Origin: Pontibacter sp. E15-1 | GTDB taxonomy: Bacteria > Bacteroidota > Bacteroidia > Cytophagales > Hymenobacteraceae | DNA length: 64,000 nt | Assembly (NCBI RefSeq): GCF_022601975.1 | Contig: NZ_JAKVIR010000013.1 | Location: 62,001 to 126,000, forward strand | Direction: 5' to 3' | Shown here: positions 32,888 to 42,910 of the stretch, one piece after another | How the letters are laid out: every line of letters begins with the position of its first letter | How positions within the stretch are numbered: the stretch's first letter is position 1 | Notes under the pieces: model-generated | What the model saw: only the letters and a program-made list of their open reading frames with translations | Told to the model about the DNA's origin: nothing | Databases searched by the model: none | Program-made: the position numbers and the translations under genes

Positions 32888-35854
32888 ATGCTGCACATGA
32901 AAAACTATTTTTTCGCTTCTTCTTTGATTGGGTATGGCCAACTTTCCGGCTTTCCCCGCCTCACGGCCATCCTGGCTGCTGTCCTGTTTTCTTTCGCCTT
33001 GGCTTTGGTGAGTGGCCCGGCGGCGTTTGCCGTGAACGGCGACAAGGCATACGTTGCCACGGAGGCAAGCAAAGGCGCTTTCCCGCTCGCGGTGGCAGGC
33101 AAACCAGCATCTTTATTTGTGAGCTCCGGAGATTATCCGGGTGTGCTACGGGTGATCAAACACCTGCAGGCAGATATCAGGCGTGTAACCAATACCGAGC
33201 CGCAGCTCACCATCGGCACAAACGCCCCGAAGGCAAAACAAATCATACTGGTTGGCACGCTCGGCAAAAGCCCGCTGATCGACAAGCTGGTGAAGGCCAA
33301 AAAGCTGAATGTGACAGGTATAGCCGGGCGCTGGGAAACCTTCCTGGTGCAGGTGGTAGAGAAGCCGATACGCGGCGTAGACCAGGCGCTGGTGATTGTG
33401 GGCAGCGACAAGCGCGGCACTATCTACGGCATGTATGATGTGTCAGCTCAGATCGGGGTATCGCCGTGGTATTATTGGGCCGATGTGCCTGTGAAGCAGC
33501 AGCAGAACCTGTACGTGTTGCCGGGCCGCCATACACAGGGCGAGCCGGCGGTTAAGTACCGGGGGTTCTTTATCAACGATGAGGCACCCGCCCTTTCGGG
33601 TTGGTCGAAGGAGCAGTTCGGCGGTTTCAACCACAAGTTCTACGACAAGGTGTTTGAGCTGCTGCTCCGCATGAAAGGCAACTACCTATGGCCCGCCATG
33701 TGGGGCAGCGCCTTCAGCGACGATGACTCGCTGAGCGCCCCGCTGGCCGACGAGTATGGCGTGGTGATCGGCACCTCGCACCACGAGCCGCTGATGCGGG
33801 CCCACGACGAATGGCGGCGTTACGGCGAAGGCCCCTGGAACTACGACACCAACAAAGAGAACCTGCAGGAATTCTGGCGCAACGGCATAACGCGCATGGG
33901 CACCAAGGAAAGCATCGTGTCGGTGGGGATGCGCGGCGACGGAGACGAGCCGATGTCGGAGGAAAGCAACATTGCCCTGCTGGAGCGCATCGTGGCCGAT
34001 CAGCGCAAAATCATCGCCAGCGTAACGGGCAAACCGGCTTCCGAAACACCACAGCTTTGGGCTTTGTACAAAGAGGTGCAGGAGTATTACGACAAAGGCA
34101 TGCGCGTGCCCGACGACGTGACGCTGCTGCTCTGCGACGACAACTGGGGAAACATCCGGAAGCTGCCTAAACTGACCGAAAAACCGCATCCGGGTGGGTA
34201 TGGCATTTATTATCACTATGATTATGTGGGCGGTCCACGGAATTACAAGTGGATCAACACAAACCCCATTCCGAGGGTATGGGAGCAGATGCACCTGGCT
34301 TACCAGTATAGGGCCCGTGAAATCTGGATCGTGAACGTGGGCGACATCAAGCCGATGGAGTTCCCGACAGAGTTCTTCCTGGATTATGCCTGGAACCCCG
34401 AAAAGTGGCCGGCAGAGCGCCTGGAAGAATACACGCGCCTGTGGGCAGCACGGGAGTTTGGGCCAGCACATGCCCCGAAAATCGCGGACATCGTTGCCAC
34501 CTACGCCAAGTATAACGCCCGCCGCAAGCCAGAGCTGCTCTCCCCCGACACGTATAGCCTGTTGCATTACCAGGAAGCGGAGCGGGTTGTAGCGGACTAT
34601 AACAGACTGGCCGAGGAGGCAGCGCAGATATACGCATCATTGCCAGAGGCATATAAAGACGCTTACTACCAGTTGGTGTTATACCCGGTGCAGGCAAGCG
34701 CCAACCTGAACGAGTTGCACGTAACTGTCGGCAAGAACCGGCTCTACGCCAGGCAGGGCCGCGCCGCCACCAACGAGATGGCTTCTAATGTGAAGGCGCT
34801 TCTTGCCAAAGACAAAGCGCTTTCAGACTATTACCACCAGCAGGTGGCAGGCGGCAAGTGGAACCACATGATGGACCAGACGCACATCAGCTATACCTAT
34901 TGGCAGCAACCCGAAAAAGACGTGTTACCGGAGATCAAAGAACTTGTTCTGCCAGCCTCGGCTACCATGGGTATCGCAGTAGAGGGATCGGAGGTGGTAT
35001 GGCCCGGAGGGAAAAAACAGGCGGCACTGCCAGCGTTCAACCCGTTTCAGTCGCAACCATATTATATCGATATCTTTAACAAGGGCAAAACTCCGTTTGA
35101 GTTTTCAGTTAAAACAGATGCCCCGTGGCTGAAGCTATCTGCGCAAAAAGGCACAGTGGCTACCGAACAGCGCCTGTGGGTGAGCGTGGACTGGGAGCGG
35201 GCCCCGGAAGGGACGCAACAAGTCCCCATCACACTGACCGGGACTAATAACAACCGCGTGGTTGTCCAGGCAATAGTTAACAATCCTCCCGATCTGGATT
35301 TGGCCAACATGAAGGGATTTGTGGAAAGAAACGGGTATGTATCGATAGAGGCCGGGCATTATACCCGCGCCGTGGAGGCAGGCGCTATAACCTGGCAGCT
35401 GCTCCCTGATTTGGGCCGCACGGCTTCCGCTGTAACGCCTTTCCCGGTAACGGCTCCGTCGCAAACTCCAGGAGGTGGCAGCCCGCACCTGGAGTACAAC
35501 ATATACCTGCAGGAGGCTGGCGAGGTAAAGGTGCAGGCCTATCTGTCTCCTACCCTCAACTTCCACGATACGCAAGGCCTGCGGTATGCCATTTCCATCG
35601 ATGACGAAGCGCCGCGGCTCATCAACATGCACGCCGGCAATTCACAGAAGGTATGGGAACAGTGGGTCGCTGACAACATCAACATCCAGACATCCACGCA
35701 CCAGGTACAGCAGCCGGGCGCGCACGTGCTGAAGTTCTGGATGGTGGACCCGGGCGTGGTGCTGCAGAAGCTTGTGATAGACACCGGAGGTTTGCAACCC
35801 AGCTATCTCGGTCCGCCCGAAAGTTTCGTTGAGCCAATTGAGGCGAACCAGTAA
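32888..35854 (+). CDS. GH115 alpha-glucuronidase
   Basis: 988 residues from 32888; an in-frame ATG at 32897 is equally possible. The N-terminal hydrophobic segment is an extended signal ending near PAAFA. GH115 features are the N-terminal domain (about 50-215), EPAVKYRGFFINDEAPALSG, the barrel signature MRMKGNYLWPAMWG-like (260-272), GMRGDGDEP (347-355), LLCDDNWGN (414-422) and IWIVNVGDIKPMEFP (479-493). A helical region and a C-terminal beta-sandwich (about 785-975) follow. GH115 removes (methyl)glucuronic acid from internal xylan residues, complementing GH67. It is the last gene of the plus-strand run. Confidence 0.96.
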   Translation: MLHMKNYFFASSLIGYGQLSGFPRLTAILAAVLFSFALALVSGPAAFAVNGDKAYVATEASKGAFPLAVAGKPASLFVSSGDYPGVLRVIKHLQADIRRVTNTEPQLTIGTNAPKAKQIILVGTLGKSPLIDKLVKAKKLNVTGIAGRWETFLVQVVEKPIRGVDQALVIVGSDKRGTIYGMYDVSAQIGVSPWYYWADVPVKQQQNLYVLPGRHTQGEPAVKYRGFFINDEAPALSGWSKEQFGGFNHKFYDKVFELLLRMKGNYLWPAMWGSAFSDDDSLSAPLADEYGVVIGTSHHEPLMRAHDEWRRYGEGPWNYDTNKENLQEFWRNGITRMGTKESIVSVGMRGDGDEPMSEESNIALLERIVADQRKIIASVTGKPASETPQLWALYKEVQEYYDKGMRVPDDVTLLLCDDNWGNIRKLPKLTEKPHPGGYGIYYHYDYVGGPRNYKWINTNPIPRVWEQMHLAYQYRAREIWIVNVGDIKPMEFPTEFFLDYAWNPEKWPAERLEEYTRLWAAREFGPAHAPKIADIVATYAKYNARRKPELLSPDTYSLLHYQEAERVVADYNRLAEEAAQIYASLPEAYKDAYYQLVLYPVQASANLNELHVTVGKNRLYARQGRAATNEMASNVKALLAKDKALSDYYHQQVAGGKWNHMMDQTHISYTYWQQPEKDVLPEIKELVLPASATMGIAVEGSEVVWPGGKKQAALPAFNPFQSQPYYIDIFNKGKTPFEFSVKTDAPWLKLSAQKGTVATEQRLWVSVDWERAPEGTQQVPITLTGTNNNRVVVQAIVNNPPDLDLANMKGFVERNGYVSIEAGHYTRAVEAGAITWQLLPDLGRTASAVTPFPVTAPSQTPGGGSPHLEYNIYLQEAGEVKVQAYLSPTLNFHDTQGLRYAISIDDEAPRLINMHAGNSQKVWEQWVADNINIQTSTHQVQQPGAHVLKFWMVDPGVVLQKLVIDTGGLQPSYLGPPESFVEPIEANQ

Positions 35855-35906
35855 GTAAAGGACAAGAGAGCAGCTAACTTCTCTATCATACCTATACCGA
35901 GAAAAT

Positions 35907-35950
35907 AAAAAGGGGGCAGGCTTTAGAATCGAAAAGCCTGCCCCCTTTTT
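35907..35950 (+). terminator. Strong intrinsic terminator ending the xylan locus
   Basis: The arms aaaagggggcaggcttt and aaagcctgcccccttttt form a long GC-rich stem with flanking A and T runs. It lies 53 bases after the GH115 stop and between that gene and the convergent Kelch gene, so it can act in both directions. Confidence 0.88.
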
Positions 35951-36066
35951 AGCGCTAAAACAGAGCGTGTGGTACATTTGCTCTTACTGTTTGTCAGATC
36001 ATCATTGAAGCAAATCACAAAGACTTAACATACTACATTGTACGTAAAGTAACCGGCAACTAAAAA

Positions 36067-37800
36067 TCAACTTCTCTTCACAAACTTTAAGGAAGTACGC
36101 TTATTCTTCTCGAAAACCGTCAAAACGTAGATTCCTGAGGGTAAATCATCGAGTTCAAGTGTATAAAAACTGCTATTTTCCCCGAAAGCAGAAAATGCTT
36201 TGACTTTTTTACCGGTAAGAGAAGTAATTGTAAAATGCTCAACCTGCGCGTTCTCTTCCACAATTATTCTGACAAAGTCTCCTGCCGGGTTCGGAAAAAG
36301 AGTATATCCTTTAGGATGCGCTACAAAAAACTCCATAGCCTTTGTTGCCGCATCAAAGTTCTTATCGCCCTCCTGAACCAGCTCAACTATAACGAGCCCG
36401 GGATTTTTGATTACAAATTCGTTTTCAGCAGTAATAATAATGCTGGGGTTTGGCACAATCTTCACTGGTAAGCCTGAACTAGCCATGGCATCTATGCGCA
36501 CAGTATCGCTGATTAGCGCTTCTGTCGCAAACTCCTGAACATTTATAGTCTGCGTTTTCTTTAGGACATTAAAATCAAAGTATACCGGATCGAGCGGAAA
36601 GAAACCGTAGCTCCCCGGATGCGACACCACCACCTGTGTCTCACCAACCTTCTTCGCTACCAGCCTGTTACCGGGCAGTATTTCGGCAACTGTGGTATCA
36701 AGCACGCTGTAGGTGGGTTGCAACCCAGAACTCAACCCAAAATCCAGCTGTAGCGTGTCTGGCTCGTATCTGACAGCTGGCAGTGGATGCGCCGCGAGCT
36801 GCTGCTCTGCAGGAGTTGTAAATTTATATATACCAGTTATATTTGAGCCTGCTGCCAAATACAGTGAATTCTTGTGTGCATAGACTGTACTTGCATGTGT
36901 TGCCTCAAATGTAGTGGTGCTGTTTAAGCGGGTCCAGTCTTTGCCGTCTTCAGAGTACCAGACTTCATTGGTATAAGCTTCTGCCATGGTTGTCCCGTCT
37001 ATGGCCCATAACTTGTTGTCGAAAGCTATAACTGAGAAGTGAATTCTGGGGTCCCAACCTGCATGGTCCGTCACCAACTCCCAGTTAACGCCATCTTTGC
37101 TTTTCCAGACGTCGTTGAAAACGTTAGTAGGGATGTTCCAGAGTTTGCTTCCTCCACCAAAAACCCACATCTCATCTTTAAAAACCACTGACCCATGCAT
37201 GAGCCCTCTTGGCCCCCAAGGCGCAGAGGGCATTTCTAGCGTCCAGTTTACGCCGTCTTCCGAAGACCAGATGTCATTCAGTGGCCGCTCCAAGGTATGG
37301 TCATAGTTGCCTTCAGCGTCCCAAAAGCTCACGCCGCCCATAATCCAGAGCTTGTCGTGGTACGCAACAACATAAGGTGCGTATCGCATTCCCCAAGGTG
37401 CACTGGCAGTTTCCTGATTCCAGGTTATGCCGTCCGCCGATGACCAAACATCCGGGTAACCATCTCCGCTTAAGACCCAAATCTTGTCCTTAAAAACTAC
37501 CACACCACCACCATGGCGACCTGGCCAGCTACCGTTTCCGACCTTTTCCCAATGCACGGCATCTGCTGACTTGTATATACCATTGGAAAGGGGACCATAT
37601 TTCCATCCGCCTATCATCCAAATCTCGTCCTTGAAATGGACAGCGCCAACACCGTCGCGCATAGAGAACGGCAAATCAGCAACCCTCTCCCAGCTTTCCC
37701 AAATCTTTCCTTCTGAGGCATGCTGGGCATAAGCAATATTTCCATTCCAAGAAATGAAAAGGCAAAAAGTACACAGAGCAAGTATTAAGTTCTTATTCAT
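36067..37800 (-). CDS. Kelch-type beta-propeller protein with T9SS sorting domain
   Basis: 577 residues with a signal peptide ending near NIAYAQ. Residues about 36-330 contain six or so Kelch-like repeats with recurring DxIWxxGG and DVWxSxDGxxW patterns (for example KDEIWMIGGWKYG, NDIWSSEDGVNW, NDVWKSKDGVNW). About 340-495 look like Ig-like domains. Residues about 500-577 form a T9SS type A signal (YTLFPNPAGDFVRI ... GIYVLTVFEKNKRTSLKFV). It is a secreted or cell-surface protein without visible catalytic residues. Base composition is clearly more AT-rich than in the neighbouring xylan genes. Confidence 0.9.
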   Translation of the reverse strand: MNKNLILALCTFCLFISWNGNIAYAQHASEGKIWESWERVADLPFSMRDGVGAVHFKDEIWMIGGWKYGPLSNGIYKSADAVHWEKVGNGSWPGRHGGGVVVFKDKIWVLSGDGYPDVWSSADGITWNQETASAPWGMRYAPYVVAYHDKLWIMGGVSFWDAEGNYDHTLERPLNDIWSSEDGVNWTLEMPSAPWGPRGLMHGSVVFKDEMWVFGGGSKLWNIPTNVFNDVWKSKDGVNWELVTDHAGWDPRIHFSVIAFDNKLWAIDGTTMAEAYTNEVWYSEDGKDWTRLNSTTTFEATHASTVYAHKNSLYLAAGSNITGIYKFTTPAEQQLAAHPLPAVRYEPDTLQLDFGLSSGLQPTYSVLDTTVAEILPGNRLVAKKVGETQVVVSHPGSYGFFPLDPVYFDFNVLKKTQTINVQEFATEALISDTVRIDAMASSGLPVKIVPNPSIIITAENEFVIKNPGLVIVELVQEGDKNFDAATKAMEFFVAHPKGYTLFPNPAGDFVRIIVEENAQVEHFTITSLTGKKVKAFSAFGENSSFYTLELDDLPSGIYVLTVFEKNKRTSLKFVKRS

Positions 37801-38393
37801 GACTGCGGCAAGTATTCTTCATGTGATTAAATTAATTGGTCTCATATTCTGTGGCAAAACTCTCTTAGAAAGTATAAACAAAAATATATACAGTGTATTT
37901 TTAACATAAAAAACCATATTGAAAAACGCATACTTAAAGAATACTCAAGCACTAAGAATCATAAATACACATAGAATATTTATACTTCATACATGCCATT
38001 ACACATAGTATAACAAATGTATTTATATAATTAAATATACACAAGCCTAACCTTTTAAATTCAGTAATTGGAACGTCATGCCATAGCAATTTATCAGCTT
38101 TAAAATCTCCTTTCAGTACCTTAAACCTGCCTCCTATCTTCTTTCTTCATCACTCCTGACTTTACACTCTGCTGATTATCCAGTAATCACGTTAAGCTAT
38201 TTCAAAGGACCGAGTAGGAAATTATGTCTTGCTCTGAAGATCAGCCGGGCACAAGTCGGACAAAAGCGAGCGCCTAGGTATGAATGGTGACATATTGACA
38301 GAATCAAAAGCCTGTTTGCCCCTTGGCACAAGGGTTGTTATAGAACAGACACAAGAAAAAATCGAATTAGGAATCATATAATAAAACTATAGA
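37801..38393. other. AT-rich intergenic region before dnaK
   Basis: About 590 bases of low-GC sequence separate the Kelch gene from dnaK. A TATTTTTG motif on the minus strand (37879-37886) could be the Kelch-gene -7 box. No CIRCE-type heat-shock repeat and no RNA gene were seen upstream of dnaK. Confidence 0.45.
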
Positions 38394-40325
38394 ATGGGAA
38401 AGATAATTGGTATTGACTTAGGTACAACTAACTCTTGCGTTGCCGTAATGGAGGGTAACGAGCCAGTGGTTATACCAAACAGCGAAGGCCGCAGAACCAC
38501 GCCGTCTATCGTCGCGTTTCTGGACAACGGAAACGGCGAGCGCAAAGTAGGTGACCCTGCCAAACGTCAGGCAATCACAAACCCGCAGAACACGATCGCT
38601 TCTATCAAGCGCTTCATGGGCCACAGCTACAACGAGGTAAGCGAAGAAGCAAAGCAGGTATCCTATAAAGTAGTGCAGGGTGGCAACAACACCGTGCGCG
38701 TGGAGATCGGCGACAGACAGTACACACCACAGGAAATCTCAGCGATGGTGCTTCAGAAAATGAAGGCTACCGCAGAAGACTACCTCGGTACTACAGTTAC
38801 TGAAGCGGTTATTACCGTGCCCGCCTACTTTAACGATGCACAGCGCCAGGCCACAAAAGAAGCCGGACAGATTGCAGGCCTTGATGTGAAGCGTATTATC
38901 AACGAGCCAACAGCGGCAGCGCTTGCTTACGGCCTGGACAAAAAGCACAAAGACCAGAAAATTGCCGTGTTTGACCTTGGTGGCGGTACATTCGATATCT
39001 CTATCCTTGAACTAGGAGACGGCGTGTTTGAGGTGCTTTCTACCAACGGTGACACTCACCTGGGTGGCGACGACTTTGACCAGAAAATCATTAACTGGCT
39101 GGCGGATGAGTTTAAGAGCGACGAAGGCATTGACCTGCGCAGGGACCCAATGGCGCTTCAGCGTTTGAAGGAAGCAGCTGAGAAGGCAAAAGTGGAGCTT
39201 TCTTCTTCTAACGAAACTGAAATTAACCTGCCTTATATCATGCCGGTTGACGGCGTGCCGAAACACTTGGTTCGCAAATTATCGCGCGCAAAGTTCGAGC
39301 AGCTGGCTGATGACTTGATCCGCCGCTCTATGGAGCCTTGCAAAGTGGCGCTTAAGGACGCAGGCCTTTCCATCTCTGACATCGACGAGGTGATCCTTGT
39401 AGGTGGTTCAACCCGTATCCCGAAGGTACAGGAAGAGGTTGAGAAATTCTTCGGCAAGAAGCCTTCGAAGGGTGTGAACCCGGATGAGGTGGTTGCAGTT
39501 GGTGCCGCCATACAGGGTGGTGTACTGACAGGTGAAGTAAAAGACGTGCTCCTGCTGGACGTAACGCCGCTTTCACTGGGTATCGAGACCATGGGTGGCG
39601 TGATGACCAAATTGATTGAGTCGAACACCACCATCCCGACGAAGAAGTCTGAGACCTTCTCTACCGCTTCGGATAACCAGCCGTCTGTGGAGATTCACGT
39701 ACTGCAGGGGGAGCGCCCGATGGCCCGCGACAACCGCACGATTGGCCGATTCCACCTGGCAGACATTCCGCCAGCACCGCGTGGCATTCCGCAGATCGAG
39801 GTAATCTTCGACATCGACGCCAACGGTATCCTGCACGTAACGGCTAAGGACAAAGCGACTGGCAAGGAGCAGAAAATCCGCATCGAGGCTTCTTCTGGCC
39901 TGAGCGAGCAGGAAATCGAGAAAATGCGCCAGGAGGCAGAGGCCAACGCTGAAGCTGACAAAAAAGCGAAGGAAGAGATTGAGAAGCTAAACTCAGCCGA
40001 CTCTATGATCTTCCAGACGGAGAAGCAGCTGAAGGAGTATGGCGACAAGCTTTCTGACGGCAATAAGTCTAACGTTGAGAACGCCTTGGCAGAGCTGAAG
40101 ACCGCGCATGGCGCGAAAGACGCAGCCGGTATAGACAAAGCCCTGGAGAACCTGAACAACGCATGGAGTGCAGCCTCTCAGGAGATGTACAATGCCACGC
40201 AAGGCCAACCAGAAGGTGCCCCAGGCGCCGAAGCTGGCAACGGCCAGGCGGGCGGGCCGCAAGGCGCCTCTGCCGACGGTGGCGTAACCGACGTTGACTA
40301 CGAAGAAGTGGACGGCAATAAGTAA
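38394..40325 (+). CDS. dnaK: Chaperone DnaK (Hsp70)
   Basis: 643 residues, full family length. The ATPase domain begins [21 protein letters not shown] and contains [33 protein letters not shown] and [10 protein letters not shown]. The substrate-binding domain has [17 protein letters not shown], and the C-terminal tail is rich in Gly/Ala and ends in an acidic motif ([13 protein letters not shown]). It folds and protects cytoplasmic proteins. It stands alone, with no dnaJ or grpE next to it, and has its own terminator. Confidence 0.98.
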   Translation: MGKIIGIDLGTTNSCVAVMEGNEPVVIPNSEGRRTTPSIVAFLDNGNGERKVGDPAKRQAITNPQNTIASIKRFMGHSYNEVSEEAKQVSYKVVQGGNNTVRVEIGDRQYTPQEISAMVLQKMKATAEDYLGTTVTEAVITVPAYFNDAQRQATKEAGQIAGLDVKRIINEPTAAALAYGLDKKHKDQKIAVFDLGGGTFDISILELGDGVFEVLSTNGDTHLGGDDFDQKIINWLADEFKSDEGIDLRRDPMALQRLKEAAEKAKVELSSSNETEINLPYIMPVDGVPKHLVRKLSRAKFEQLADDLIRRSMEPCKVALKDAGLSISDIDEVILVGGSTRIPKVQEEVEKFFGKKPSKGVNPDEVVAVGAAIQGGVLTGEVKDVLLLDVTPLSLGIETMGGVMTKLIESNTTIPTKKSETFSTASDNQPSVEIHVLQGERPMARDNRTIGRFHLADIPPAPRGIPQIEVIFDIDANGILHVTAKDKATGKEQKIRIEASSGLSEQEIEKMRQEAEANAEADKKAKEEIEKLNSADSMIFQTEKQLKEYGDKLSDGNKSNVENALAELKTAHGAKDAAGIDKALENLNNAWSAASQEMYNATQGQPEGAPGAEAGNGQAGGPQGASADGGVTDVDYEEVDGNK

Positions 40326-40347
40326 TCTAAAAACTAATTCATATATG

Positions 40348-40380
40348 AAATCCCCCGCTGGCTCAGCGGGGGATTTTTTT
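40348..40380 (+). terminator. Intrinsic terminator of dnaK
   Basis: The stem aatcccccgct / agcgggggatt is followed by a run of seven or more T residues, 22 bases past the dnaK stop. Confidence 0.9.
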
Positions 40381-40751
40381 GTTTGTGCCCACCATACCTA
40401 CACTAAACAAGGGATTTTACGTATTCAGTTTTTTTCCTTCTCTTGTTCCTCTTCGCATACACTATAGACAAGTGATTGTCAATCGCAACTTGTGTTACTT
40501 TGTCATTCAAGGCAGATTTGTGCAATGGTATACATCATGCAGCCCCTTCCCCGCCCGACCACAAAACCCTAACTTCGTAACACGCACGTTAGATGAAAAT
40601 AACCTATAAAAATACAATCAATACTTAAAACATTTAAAATAACAAATCGTATATATATAAAAATATAAATTAGAGTATTTTATAACGCTTGAAAACTATT
40701 CCCTCCTGTTTCAGTACTAAATTTGTAAATTATTAGATTACGTTAAGAAGC
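40381..40751. other. AT-rich intergenic region before the polysaccharide operon
   Basis: About 370 bases, very AT-rich between 40600 and 40740. No gene seen. It should hold the promoter of the downstream ABC-transporter and glycosyltransferase operon; a candidate -7 box is at 40718-40725. Confidence 0.5.
40718..40725 (+). promoter_or_regulatory. Candidate -7 box of the polysaccharide operon
   Basis: TAAATTTG matches the Bacteroidota TAnnTTTG motif, 27 bases before the first start codon of the operon. The nearest upstream TTG (40689) is farther away than the usual -33 spacing, so support is partial. Confidence 0.4.
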
Positions 40752-41609
40752 ATGCTAACCGCAGAAAAGAAAAATTGGGAGTGGGAAATAGATAATTCTT
40801 CAAGCTATTGGGGGGAAAGCCTCCGGGAGCTCTGGTCGTTTCGGCACCTGATAGCCAGTTTGGTGCGCCGCCACTTTATCCTGAATTACCAGCAAACTGT
40901 GCTTGGTCCCTTCTGGATTCTGTTCCAACCCATCATGACGCTAATCACCTATGTGGTTGTGTTTGACAAAATGGTGGGTATACCCACCGGCACGCTGCCA
41001 CCTGTGCTGTTCTACTTTTCGGGTATCGTGCTCTGGAACTTCTTCAGCGACAGCTTTTCCGGAACCTCCAACACTTTCCGAGACAATGCCCAGATTTTCA
41101 GCAAGGTTTACTTTCCCCGCATCATTATGCCGGTATCCGTGATCGTGACGCACGTGTTTCGGTTTCTGATGCAGCTGGCCATGCTCCTTCTGTTTATCGC
41201 CTACTATTGGCTCTTTAAAGACCTGCAGCTTTCCTTCAGCGCCTGGGTCTTTGCCGTGCCCTTGGCTGTGCTGATGTTAGGCTGCATGGGGCTTGGGCTT
41301 GGGCTGCTCTTCTCTGTCCTGACGGCGAAGTACCGCGACATCTCCAACCTGGTGAGCCTGGGCATACGGCTGATGATGTTCGTGACCCCGGTTATCTTCC
41401 CGCTGAGCACAGTGCCCGAAGGAGTGCAATGGATTGTAAAGATAAACCCGCTCAGCCCGCTTTTCGAGTTGTTCAGGCTTTCGCTGCTTGGCGAGGGGTA
41501 TGTATCGCACTGGCATCTGCTCTACAGCTTTGTATTCATGGTTGTGGTGCTGTCCGGCTCGCTGCTCCTGTTCAACAAGCAGGGCACAAAACTTATGGAT
41601 GTAGTATAA
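40752..41609 (+). CDS. wzm: ABC-2 type polysaccharide export permease
   Basis: 285 residues with about six membrane-spanning segments and the ABC-2 fold. The N-terminal motif RELWSFRHLIASLVRRHFILNYQQTVLGPFWILFQP is characteristic of Wzm/TagG-type exporters. It exports lipid-linked polysaccharide across the inner membrane with the ATPase encoded 7 bases downstream. It is the first gene of a tightly spaced run continuing to about 50.9 kb. Confidence 0.94.
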   Translation: MLTAEKKNWEWEIDNSSSYWGESLRELWSFRHLIASLVRRHFILNYQQTVLGPFWILFQPIMTLITYVVVFDKMVGIPTGTLPPVLFYFSGIVLWNFFSDSFSGTSNTFRDNAQIFSKVYFPRIIMPVSVIVTHVFRFLMQLAMLLLFIAYYWLFKDLQLSFSAWVFAVPLAVLMLGCMGLGLGLLFSVLTAKYRDISNLVSLGIRLMMFVTPVIFPLSTVPEGVQWIVKINPLSPLFELFRLSLLGEGYVSHWHLLYSFVFMVVVLSGSLLLFNKQGTKLMDVV

Positions 41610-41616
41610 AGACACT

Positions 41617-42897
41617 ATGGGAGATGTAGTTATAGAGGTTGACAGGCTGTCTAAAATGTATCGCCTGGGTACCATCGGCACCGGCTCTTTCCGGCAGGAT
41701 ATACAGCACTGGTGGACAACCAGCATTCTGAAAAAGGAAGACCCTTTCTTTAAACTGGGAGATGACAGCCCACAGCAGATGAACAACCAAACGCTTTGGG
41801 CGCTGCAGGATGTGAGCTTTGAGGTGAAACGTGGCGAGGCGCTTGGCATTGTGGGCAGCAACGGGTCGGGCAAGTCCACGCTGCTGAAAATCATGTCTAA
41901 GATCGTGCGGCCGACCAGAGGGTCGGTACGAGGCATCGGTAAAGTGAGCAGTTTGCTGGAGGTAGGCACCGGCTTTAACCCGGAGCTTACCGGTAGAGAG
42001 AACATTTATGTGAGCGGCTATATTCTGGGCATGAGCAAAAGCGAGATCCGCAGCAAGTTCGACCAGATTGTGGACTTCTCCGGCATCGAGCAGTTTATTG
42101 ACACCCCTGTGAAGCGCTATTCCTCGGGCATGTACGTGCGCCTGGCCTTTGCGGTGGCCGCCCACCTCGAGCCAGACATCCTCATTGTGGACGAGGTATT
42201 GGCCGTGGGCGACGCTGACTTCCAGAAGAAATGCCTGGGCAAAATGCGCGAGGTCACCCATACCGACGGGCGAACCATTCTGTTTGTGAGCCATAGCATG
42301 CAGGCTATCCAAAACCTCTGTGACAGGGCCCTATGGCTCGAAAAAGGCAAGATGAAGGAGATCGGAGACGTGTCGCGGGTGGTGAACAAGTATATCTCTG
42401 GCGTGCAGAAGCACCAGATGAAGCAAAGCTGGAAGACGCCAGAGGAAGCCCCTGGCAACGAATGGGTGCGCATCAAGTCCGTCGAGCTCATCCCCCACCG
42501 CCTTGCCCACGACGCTCCGCTGGATATCAGGACGCCACTCACCGTGAAATTCAGTTTCTGGAACCTGACGGATGGCATTGTCCTCGGCGCTGGCCTGCAC
42601 CTGTTCACCTACGGGGGCGAGTGCATCTTCGACGTGCCCTCTCCCACACAGCCCTGCGACAAGGGGCTGGTAGAGGGTGAGTGCACCATACCGGGCAATT
42701 TCCTGAACGACGGCTCATACTATATTTCCCTGATTTTTGTGCGCGACACCTCGGTGCAGCTTTTCTATTTGGAAGAGTGCCTTTCGTTTGACCTGGAAGA
42801 TTACCGCGAGAACATCCAGTGGTATGGCAAGTGGTGGGGAGCTGTGCGCCCCAAGCTGCCCTTTCGCTTCGAGCAGACAGAAATGGTTCTTCAGTAA
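41617..42897 (+). CDS. wzt: ABC transporter ATPase with Wzt C-terminal domain
   Basis: 426 residues. The nucleotide-binding domain has Walker A GSNGSGKST (near residue 85), signature motif YSSGMYVRLAFAVA and Walker B ILIVDEVLAVGD. After about residue 260 a second beta-sandwich domain follows (LTVKFSFWNLTDGIVLGAGLHLF ... YYISLIFVR) that matches the Wzt C-terminal domain. In O8/O9a-type systems this domain recognises the modified chain end. It energises export with the permease upstream. Confidence 0.95.
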   Translation: MGDVVIEVDRLSKMYRLGTIGTGSFRQDIQHWWTTSILKKEDPFFKLGDDSPQQMNNQTLWALQDVSFEVKRGEALGIVGSNGSGKSTLLKIMSKIVRPTRGSVRGIGKVSSLLEVGTGFNPELTGRENIYVSGYILGMSKSEIRSKFDQIVDFSGIEQFIDTPVKRYSSGMYVRLAFAVAAHLEPDILIVDEVLAVGDADFQKKCLGKMREVTHTDGRTILFVSHSMQAIQNLCDRALWLEKGKMKEIGDVSRVVNKYISGVQKHQMKQSWKTPEEAPGNEWVRIKSVELIPHRLAHDAPLDIRTPLTVKFSFWNLTDGIVLGAGLHLFTYGGECIFDVPSPTQPCDKGLVEGECTIPGNFLNDGSYYISLIFVRDTSVQLFYLEECLSFDLEDYRENIQWYGKWWGAVRPKLPFRFEQTEMVLQ

Positions 42898-42910
42898 CAG
42901 TTTATACCGC

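Noticed and set aside
37801..38393. Heat-shock CIRCE element or RNA gene upstream of dnaK
   Set aside because: No 9-base inverted repeat of the CIRCE type and no tRNA-like structure could be found.
42737..42910. 58-codon upstream extension of the first glycosyltransferase
   Set aside because: It overlaps the end of wzt out of frame; the ATG at 42911, 13 bases after the wzt stop, fits the operon spacing.
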